In this document: one piece after another, positions 1 to 5,357 of the stretch | Layout of the letters: every line of letters starts with the position of its first letter | Position numbering within the stretch: position 1 is the first letter of the stretch | Assembly (NCBI GenBank): GCA_020849075.1 | Contig: JADLGZ010000161.1 | Span: 1 to 7,386, forward strand | Origin: Fimbriimonadaceae bacterium | GTDB taxonomy: Bacteria; Armatimonadota; Fimbriimonadia; Fimbriimonadales; Fimbriimonadaceae | Reading direction: 5' to 3' | DNA: 7,386 bases | The notes under the pieces: generated by a model | What the model was told of the DNA's origin: nothing | Database searches by the model: none | The model's input: only the letters and a program-made list of their open reading frames with translations | Made by a program: the position numbers and the translations under genes

Positions 1-163
1 ACCGTTTCACCCTTATCCCGACGAGTCGGGACGGTCTACTTTCTGTTGCACTTTCCATCGGGTCGCCCCGTCCCAGATTGCCCTGGGCGCTGCGCTCTTC
101 GAAGTCCGGACTTTCCTCCCCCTAGCCGAAGCCAGAAGGCCGCCACCCGATCAACTCTCGCCG
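1..163 (-). ncRNA. rnpB: RNase P RNA, bacterial type A-like, 5' portion (partial)
   Basis: This is the catalytic RNA of RNase P, which removes 5' leaders from pre-tRNAs. Read on the minus strand, it shows the conserved GAGGAAAGUCCGG block (about 118-106), then a CCCAG/CUGGG hairpin and a GGG-GCGA-CCC hairpin (a GNRA loop). The hallmark segment AGUGCAACAGAAAGUAGACCG follows (about 52-32), then a short stem UCCCGA-CUCG-UCGGGA (31-16, P12 position) and GGAUAAGGGUGAAACGGU running into the window edge. A stem capped by UUCG just before the GAGGAAAG block fits P3. The 3' half, including the CCA-binding loop and the 3' strands of P1 and P4, lies outside the window. The 5' end is estimated at 159-165 from the usual 40-60 nt ahead of GAGGAAAG. 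The gene diverges from the cyclase-like gene. Confidence 0.93.
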
Positions 164-165
164 CT

Positions 166-189
166 AGGATACTCGTTTTAGCGTATCCT
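166..189. promoter_or_regulatory. Inverted repeat in the rnpB / cyclase-like divergent promoter region
   Basis: The arms aggatac (166-172) and gtatcct (183-189) are perfect reverse complements of 7 bp separated by 10 bases. Because of the symmetry, each strand carries an outward-pointing TATCCT hexamer. On the minus strand it sits at 171-166, about 7 nt before the estimated 5' end of rnpB. On the plus strand it sits at 184-189, with its expected transcription start 10-14 nt before the ATG at 208. TATCCT matches the -10 consensus at 4 of 6 positions. No convincing -35 box is seen on either side. The repeat could be a pair of symmetric -10 elements, an operator, or chance. Confidence 0.35.
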
Positions 190-207
190 TCTAGAGCGAC
201 CAGCCAG

Positions 208-1929
208 ATGCCTACCCAATCGTCCCGTACCGAAGATGCTGCCAAGCTGGCGGAATACATTCGGCTAAATCCGCAAGCAATTCATGGATCGCCGGAGGAA
301 CTTGCTCGGGATGCACAGGTGGATGCCGAGGTGGTCCGTCGCACGATTCGGCGGGCGGCGATCATCGCACCAGTGGTCGATATTGCTCCGCCACCAAGGC
401 AAGTCCACGTACCAAAGCCAAGTTTTGGATTTGTTGCCAAAACTTGGAACAGTTTCATGCGCGACCCCGCCATTGTCGTCGCGATAACCCTGGGATTGTT
501 TCTTGCCATTAACTTTACGTTCAGCAATAGCGGGTCCATAACCAACCTCCGCGGCCTGTACTTGTATTCCCTAAGGCTCGCCGTGCCGACCATTGTGTTG
601 CTCGTCGGCTTGGCCCTCCAAGCCATCTGCTACTTCATTCATGGCCAAGCCATGAAGGTGGTCAGAGGAAGCATTGCCCTCTACATCATTGCTTCTTTGG
701 CCGGGTTGGCCAACCTCCTGATGGAGGGGGGAGTGAGCCCTGACGAGCTCTTGATGCCATTTGTTGGCTTTGGATTTCTCTCATTACTTTACGCGGCGGT
801 CGGGATGATCTTTTCAATGGCAGGCGGATACATCCGCATGCGTTTAGAACGAGCCGACCGCAACCGATTGGATCGGCAGGAACTGCTTGAACAACTTTTT
901 GATATTCAAGAGAGACTCAAGGAAACTCCCGAAGAAGTGGTACAGCGTCACAGTTGGCATAACCACCCTGTAGCGCAAGAAATTGAATCGAACCTCTACC
1001 AATGGTGCGCCCTCCTTGGCTTCGGTAGCTCGGCAATCATGGTGCTGGTTGCAAGCGCGGTGGTGGATCGCTACAAGTTTTCAGAGAACTCAATCCAGTA
1101 CTTTTTGGCCGTTGGCGGGCTAGGATTTATCAGCATGGGGCTTCAGTTGGCAATGAGCTTCCTGGGTCGCCGTTTCTTGCGGGCTCAAGTGGCCTCGTTA
1201 ATCTTCTCGCTGACGAGCCTGCTGGCGATGTTGATGCCTTTTGGCGGGTTCGGGCCGGAGAAGATGACCATGAGTTTGATTGCAGGACAATTGGCGTGGG
1301 CCGTGGGCGTAGGCTTGGTGGCTGGGGCAGGTGCGGCAATCGAGTCCCGAGCAAATGTTGAGTATCTCATGCGGGCCAATGATCCCGAAACTCTACTCGT
1401 CGAGTACATGGATCTTCAACGACGTTTAAACCCTGGTCCCCGCGACATGACCGTCTTGGTAGTGGATGCGGCAAAGAGCTCACTCATGAAATCGACCGCC
1501 GACCCGTTCGTTGCGGAGTGGTCTTTCCGAGCCTATCAGCAGTACTTGGAACGACTTACCGGGGAATTCGGAGGCGAGGTCCTGAGCACGGCAGGCGACG
1601 GGGCGGTCATTGCGTTTCACGACCCACGGCAGGCCGTTCAATGCGCCATCGCGGTCCAAACCAGGATCACGGACTTTAACAACAGGACCAACAAGCTGGA
1701 GATGCCATTCTCCCTCCGTATCGGGTTGCATCGCGGAATGGTCGTGGGTCAGATTGATAAAGTTCAGTTCACTGATGTCATTGACATTGCCGCCCACGTG
1801 GAGGCCGCGTGTGAGGTTGGGGGAATCGCGGTGAGTGAGAAGGTCTGGGAAGTTGTGCCCGACCTCAAAGGCGAGCCCATTGCGATCCCAATCGATGGAT
1901 ACACCGTTTTCCAGTTGGAGATAGCTTGA
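208..1929 (+). CDS. Polytopic membrane protein with C-terminal class III nucleotidyl cyclase-like domain (probably degenerate)
   Basis: The 573-aa product has three parts. Residues 8-50 form a helical N-terminus resembling a helix-turn-helix (SPEELARDAQVDAEVVRRTI). By eye there are about eight membrane helices in two groups of four (about 86-106, 122-145, 152-172, 181-207; then 263-287, 296-318, 326-348, 354-378), separated by a charged, probably coiled cytoplasmic linker at 208-262. A cyclase homology domain follows at about 412-570. In it, the two metal-binding aspartates are present (D420 in VLVVD, D464 in TAGDG) and LRIGLHRGMVVG matches the family. The usual substrate-specifying Lys is Ser460, and the usual Asn and Arg of the VNxAxR motif are Asp526 and His530. 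Activity is therefore doubtful, and a sensory or nucleotide-binding role is possible. The frame is open upstream to 46, but that part would overlap rnpB, so ATG 208 is preferred; it lacks a clear Shine-Dalgarno. The end overlaps lipB by 4 bases. Confidence 0.85.
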   Translation: MPTQSSRTEDAAKLAEYIRLNPQAIHGSPEELARDAQVDAEVVRRTIRRAAIIAPVVDIAPPPRQVHVPKPSFGFVAKTWNSFMRDPAIVVAITLGLFLAINFTFSNSGSITNLRGLYLYSLRLAVPTIVLLVGLALQAICYFIHGQAMKVVRGSIALYIIASLAGLANLLMEGGVSPDELLMPFVGFGFLSLLYAAVGMIFSMAGGYIRMRLERADRNRLDRQELLEQLFDIQERLKETPEEVVQRHSWHNHPVAQEIESNLYQWCALLGFGSSAIMVLVASAVVDRYKFSENSIQYFLAVGGLGFISMGLQLAMSFLGRRFLRAQVASLIFSLTSLLAMLMPFGGFGPEKMTMSLIAGQLAWAVGVGLVAGAGAAIESRANVEYLMRANDPETLLVEYMDLQRRLNPGPRDMTVLVVDAAKSSLMKSTADPFVAEWSFRAYQQYLERLTGEFGGEVLSTAGDGAVIAFHDPRQAVQCAIAVQTRITDFNNRTNKLEMPFSLRIGLHRGMVVGQIDKVQFTDVIDIAAHVEAACEVGGIAVSEKVWEVVPDLKGEPIAIPIDGYTVFQLEIA

Positions 1930-2564
1930 CTGCAATAGTCCGTGACCTTGGTTTCTTGGGATACCACGAAGCTTGGGACATTCAAAAGCAGGTCGCTGAA
2001 GAAGTCATTTCAGGCGCACCAGGCACGCTACTCTTAGTTGAGCATCCGCCCGTGCTTACCCTTGGTGCATCATTCCATTCGGAAAACCTTCTCTTTACTC
2101 GCGAGCAGATCGAGGCCGGAGGCGTTCAAGTCCACGAAACGGATCGCGGTGGTGACGTCACCTATCACGGCCCGGGCCAACTCGTCATGTATCCGATTTT
2201 TGATGTAAGCAGGCATGGGAAAGACCTTCATAAGTGGCTCCGCGACCTCGAAGAAACTCAGATTCAACTGCTGGCAGGCTTGGGGATTGAGGCGCGACGC
2301 TTTGCTCCGCACACCGGAGCGTGGGTGGGTGACGAAAAGGTAGCGGCAATCGGAGTAAAGATTCGCAAATGGGTCTCCTTGCACGGCATCGCCTTGAACT
2401 GCTCCAATGACTTAAAGGAGTTCGGACTGATCATCCCCTGCGGGATCTCCAACTATGGCGTCACGTCTGTGTCGCGACTTCTCGGGCGGACCTTTTCAGT
2501 CGAAGAAGCCAAGCCGCTCGCAACACGAGCCTTTGAGTCTGTGTTTGGACTTAACTTTGGATAG
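1926..2564 (+). CDS. lipB: Octanoyltransferase (lipoyl-ACP:protein transferase), LipB
   Basis: LipB moves octanoyl groups from acyl carrier protein to lipoyl domains of 2-oxoacid dehydrogenases and the glycine cleavage H protein, the first step of de novo lipoate synthesis in the cytoplasm; LipA, not in this window, adds the sulfurs. The 212-aa length is normal for the family. Signature motifs are RGGDVTYHGPGQL (74-86), GAWVGDEKVAAIGVKIR (131-147) with the catalytic Lys138, SLHGIALN (151-158) and IIPCGI (169-174) with the acyl-accepting Cys172. All expected catalytic residues are present. The start is TTG 1926, supported by GGAG at 1917-1920 five bases upstream. It overlaps the upstream stop as TTGA, which suggests translational coupling to the cyclase-like gene. 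The 3' end overlaps the convergent pncC-like gene by 14 bases. Confidence 0.95.
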   Translation: MTAIVRDLGFLGYHEAWDIQKQVAEEVISGAPGTLLLVEHPPVLTLGASFHSENLLFTREQIEAGGVQVHETDRGGDVTYHGPGQLVMYPIFDVSRHGKDLHKWLRDLEETQIQLLAGLGIEARRFAPHTGAWVGDEKVAAIGVKIRKWVSLHGIALNCSNDLKEFGLIIPCGISNYGVTSVSRLLGRTFSVEEAKPLATRAFESVFGLNFG

Positions 2565-3024
2565 CATTCCAAAGCTGACCAAGAGCATAACTAACAGCGG
2601 CCTTTCGAATGAGCTCTCGGGAAGGCTCCTGAATCATATACTGGGCACAATGCGCTCCAGATGGTTCCGCAATGGCAATAAAAACCAACCCCTCCGCATT
2701 CCCTTGAGCATCGGGTCCTGGCCCAGCGACCCCCGTGATGGCGATGGCCAAATCCGCACCGAAAAGGCGGCATGCTCCCTCTGCCATTTGAATTGCAACT
2801 TGGCTGCTAACCGCACTGAATTGGTCAATATCCTCCTCCCGAACCCCAAGTTGGTCGATCTTCACCTGGCTCTGATAGCAGACAATGCCGCCAGCGAAGA
2901 CTTCGGATGCGCCAGGCGTCCTGGTGATCTCCGCGCAAACCAATCCGCCCGTGCAACTCTCAGCGACGCAGAGCGTCTGACGGCGCTCCCGTAGCAGGTT
3001 AGCAATATCTTGCGACAAGTTCAT
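2551..3024 (-). CDS. pncC: CinA C-terminal-domain protein, probable nicotinamide-nucleotide amidohydrolase (PncC type)
   Basis: This is a stand-alone CinA C-terminal domain of 157 aa, close to the usual 155-165. Proteins of this type deamidate nicotinamide mononucleotide to nicotinate mononucleotide, recycling the NMN released by NAD-dependent DNA ligase and other NAD consumers. Family motifs occur in order: VAESCTGGLV (20-29), FAGGIVCYQSQVK (43-55), AVSSQVAIQMAEGA (71-84) and ITGVAGP (96-102). The N-terminal molybdopterin-binding-like domain of full-length CinA is absent, and the 89-bp gap upstream has no room for it. ATG 3024 is chosen because it starts right before the first helix. An in-frame TTG at 3039 would add five residues (162 aa). 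Neither start has a recognisable Shine-Dalgarno. The gene converges on lipB and diverges from the SPFH gene. Family assignment is firm; the exact substrate is inferred from the family. Confidence 0.93.
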   Translation of the reverse strand: MNLSQDIANLLRERRQTLCVAESCTGGLVCAEITRTPGASEVFAGGIVCYQSQVKIDQLGVREEDIDQFSAVSSQVAIQMAEGACRLFGADLAIAITGVAGPGPDAQGNAEGLVFIAIAEPSGAHCAQYMIQEPSRELIRKAAVSYALGQLWNAIQS

Positions 3025-3050
3025 TTTCGCGTGGGTCAAAGTTACCGACG

Positions 3051-3081
3051 TTGCAACTGCACATTTAAACCCCCGTATACT
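3051..3081 (+). promoter_or_regulatory. Candidate promoter of the SPFH/zinc-ribbon gene pair
   Basis: TATACT at 3076-3081 matches the -10 consensus at 5 of 6 positions. The best upstream partner is TTGCAA at 3051-3056, four of six matches to TTGACA, but the 19-bp spacer is longer than ideal. The implied transcription start near 3088 leaves a leader of about 26 nt containing the purine-rich GAGAAG (3103-3108) five bases before ATG 3114, a plausible ribosome binding site. The region is shared with the divergent pncC-like gene, for which I see no convincing promoter. Confidence 0.4.
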
Positions 3082-3113
3082 AAGCGCATACCCTGTGGGT
3101 GTGAGAAGAAGAA

Positions 3114-4193
3114 ATGGGCATTTGGGACAAGATCAAAGGCGAGTTTATTGACATCATCGAATGGACCGATGATAGCCAAGACACGATTGTTTACCGTTTT
3201 GAGCGGCAAGGAAACGAGATAAAGAACGAGGCAAAGCTGACGGTTCGCGAATCGCAGGTGGCCGTATTCGTGAACGAGGGTCAGATTGCGGATGTGTTTA
3301 CCCCGGGGATGTACACCCTCAACACGCAGAATCTGCCGATTCTCAGCACGCTTCAGGGTTGGAAGTACGGCTTCAATAGCCCCTTCAAGGCGGAAGTCTA
3401 CTTTGTGAATACGAAACGCTTTACCGCAATGAAGTGGGGGACGGCGAACCCGGTGATGATGCGCGACCAAGACTTTGGGGCGGTCCGGGTCCGAGCCTTT
3501 GGCACATACGCTTTCCGGATCATTGATCCGGGTAAATTCCTTAAGGAGCTCGCCGGCACCGATTGGCACTTCACGACCGAAGAGGTGAACGAGCACCTCC
3601 GAAACCAGATCGTCGCCAAGTTCCCGGAGGCGGTCTCGACAGCGGGGATTCCACTCCTTGACCTGGCATCGAAGTACACCCAGCTAGGGGATAACATTCA
3701 AGTGGTCCTCAAGCCAGGCATGGAAGAAATTGGGGTTGAGCTTCTTAACTTCAATGTAGAGAATGTATCCGTGCCGCCAGAAGTTGAAGCGGCCATTGAC
3801 AAGCGCTCCAGTATGGGCGCAGTCGGTAATTTGAGCGATTTTAACCAATATCAAGCAGGTGTCGCCATGGAAAAGGCGGCCGAATCGGGTGGCCCGGCCA
3901 GCATGGGAATTGGCATGATGATCCCCCCTATTGTTCAGCAGAGCATGCAGCAGCCCCAGACAGCACCAGCCGCCGCGGCTCCTCCTGCCTTACCCACATT
4001 TCATGTTGCCGTGAATGGTCAGCCGTCCGGCCCATATGATCACGCGGCCCTTAAGGCCATGGTCGCGAACGGAACGCTAACACCGGATACCTTGGTATGG
4101 ACGACTGGGATGACAGACTGGGCAAAGGCAAGCGCAGTGGCGGGCCTCTCGCTGGTGTTTGGTTCAGTTCCCCCACCGATCCCTCCCCAGTAA
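3114..4193 (+). CDS. SPFH-domain protein (YdjI / virion-core-like family) with C-terminal GYF_2-type domain
   Basis: The 359-aa product has no signal peptide or membrane helix. Residues about 27-230 form an SPFH (band-7-like) domain of the subgroup often annotated as virion core protein-like or YdjI. Typical stretches are VRESQVAVFVNEGQIADVFTPG (44-65), VYFVNTKRF (95-103) and FGAVRVRAFGTYAFRI (121-136). A Pro/Ala/Gln-rich linker (about 270-293) leads to a GYF_2-like domain at about 296-346, with GPYDHAALKAMVANG and the W329-xx-GM-xx-W336 motif, then the proline-rich tail PPPIPPQ. Many YdjI relatives end in a zinc ribbon; here the zinc ribbons are in the next gene, 9 bases downstream. SPFH proteins form oligomeric scaffolds at membranes. 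By analogy with the B. subtilis ydjFGHI operon this one may act in membrane-stress protection with its neighbour, but that role is inferred. Start: ATG with a weak purine-rich ribosome binding site. Confidence 0.9.
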   Translation: MGIWDKIKGEFIDIIEWTDDSQDTIVYRFERQGNEIKNEAKLTVRESQVAVFVNEGQIADVFTPGMYTLNTQNLPILSTLQGWKYGFNSPFKAEVYFVNTKRFTAMKWGTANPVMMRDQDFGAVRVRAFGTYAFRIIDPGKFLKELAGTDWHFTTEEVNEHLRNQIVAKFPEAVSTAGIPLLDLASKYTQLGDNIQVVLKPGMEEIGVELLNFNVENVSVPPEVEAAIDKRSSMGAVGNLSDFNQYQAGVAMEKAAESGGPASMGIGMMIPPIVQQSMQQPQTAPAAAAPPALPTFHVAVNGQPSGPYDHAALKAMVANGTLTPDTLVWTTGMTDWAKASAVAGLSLVFGSVPPPIPPQ

Positions 4194-4202
4194 ATAGGCT
4201 AA

Positions 4203-5357
4203 GTGGGTTCCCCAGCTTCATCTGGCCAAAGCAACCCCGGCATCGAATCGTATCGGTGCGCCCAGTGTGGGGCCCAGTTGGTCTACCAACCGGGCTCCAC
4301 TCAGCTTGAGTGTCCGTACTGCGGGCATACAACCCCGATCGCGCCGCCGGCAACTACCGTTGATGAGATCCCCCTTGCATTCAGTGACAAGTCACGGTTG
4401 AACTTGGAGCTAGAAAAGGATCGGGTGATTCACTGCAATAGTTGCGCAGCTGAGTTTAGCGTTGCGGCTGATGAAGTCACCCAGTCTTGCCCGTTTTGCG
4501 GCTCAAATGTGGTTGTTGAGGCTGAGCCCATTCACCGGATCACGCCAAATGGCCTCCTACCGTTCTCCTTCCGCGAGTCTAAAGGGAGGGAGTTCCTCCT
4601 GAAGTGGCTAGGCTCGCGTTTCTGGGCGCCTAACAATCTCAAGGCCCAAGCCCTCAAGCATGGTCGTCTCGATGGAATGTACATCCCGTATTGGACCTAC
4701 GATAGTGATACGACGACGAGCTACACGGGAATGCGCGGTGATCACTATTGGGAGACCGAATCTTACACGGACTCGCAAGGTAATTCCCGCACTCGCCAAG
4801 TCCGCAGAACGGCATGGTCCTTCGCCTCAGGGACCGTCTTTGTTGAGTTTGACGATGTGCTTGTTTTAGGCTCAGACTCGGTGTCTGATAAGTTCGGCCA
4901 GAGACTCAGCAATTGGGACCTTGAGGCGTTGGTGCCTTACGAGACGCAATATTTGGTCGGTTTCCATACCCTAAGGTATTCCCGTGACCTTGAACGGTGC
5001 TGGTCTACCGCCCAGCAATTCATGCAACCTGAGATTGATTCGTCAATTCGATACGACATCGGGGGCGATGATCAACGAATTACTACGAAGAACACAGCTT
5101 ATAACGACAACTCGTTTAAGCACATCCTCCTGCCCGTCTTCGCCGGCTCCTACCGTTATGGCAAAAAGAACTACAACTTTCTCGTAAATGGCCGCTCGGG
5201 GGAAGTGCAGGGCGAGGCTCCGATTTCTTTCTGGAAAGTGCTAATTGCGGTGGTCCTCGCGCTTATCGTGATCGGTACCGCTGTCTACTTCTACCAAGAG
5301 TCGGAACAGGGCCAAGGTAGCAGCAGCAGTCAGTCGGTGGAAGTTCTCCCGTTCTAA
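4203..5357 (+). CDS. TFIIB-type double zinc-ribbon protein with C-terminal membrane anchor (YdjG-like)
   Basis: The 384-aa product begins with two four-cysteine zinc ribbons: C19-xx-C22/C37-xx-C40, then C78-xx-C81/C96-xx-C99. A conserved body follows (about 110-340) with marks of a family often misnamed primosomal protein N' or superfamily II helicase in automatic annotation: GLLPFSF (117-123), GMYIPYWTYD (158-167), LVPYETQYLVGF (243-254), HILLPVFAGSYRYGKKNYNF (307-326) and NGRSGEVQGEAP (329-340). No helicase motifs are present. One membrane helix lies at about 343-364, followed by a short Ser/Gln-rich tail, so most of the protein is probably cytoplasmic and tail-anchored. The start is GTG 4203 with a weak AGG four bases upstream; no earlier in-frame ATG is available. 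It almost certainly shares a transcript with the SPFH gene. Its biochemical activity is unknown, and a membrane-recruiting role like that of YdjG is inferred. The stop overlaps the mnmG stop. Confidence 0.88.
   Translation: MGSPASSGQSNPGIESYRCAQCGAQLVYQPGSTQLECPYCGHTTPIAPPATTVDEIPLAFSDKSRLNLELEKDRVIHCNSCAAEFSVAADEVTQSCPFCGSNVVVEAEPIHRITPNGLLPFSFRESKGREFLLKWLGSRFWAPNNLKAQALKHGRLDGMYIPYWTYDSDTTTSYTGMRGDHYWETESYTDSQGNSRTRQVRRTAWSFASGTVFVEFDDVLVLGSDSVSDKFGQRLSNWDLEALVPYETQYLVGFHTLRYSRDLERCWSTAQQFMQPEIDSSIRYDIGGDDQRITTKNTAYNDNSFKHILLPVFAGSYRYGKKNYNFLVNGRSGEVQGEAPISFWKVLIAVVLALIVIGTAVYFYQESEQGQGSSSSQSVEVLPF

Noticed and set aside
46..207. N-terminal extension of the cyclase-like reading frame by 54 codons
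   Set aside because: This stretch is the antisense of conserved RNase P RNA, which explains why it stays open. ATG 208 is the first start clear of the RNA and its likely promoter.
1480..1935. 151-codon minus-strand frame under the cyclase-like domain
   Set aside because: It lies entirely opposite a domain with recognised motifs, and the translated sequence resembles nothing known.
2455..2994. 179-codon plus-strand frame opposite the pncC-like gene
   Set aside because: It overlaps the end of lipB and runs antisense through a gene with clear CinA-family motifs; its translation shows no family resemblance.
3042..3596. 184-codon minus-strand frame opposite the SPFH gene
   Set aside because: It is the antisense shadow of the well-supported SPFH coding region, with no recognisable domain of its own.
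4203..5357. Reading the zinc-ribbon protein as a primosomal N' helicase, as databases often label such proteins
   Set aside because: No Walker or other helicase motifs are present; only the four-cysteine ribbons are shared.
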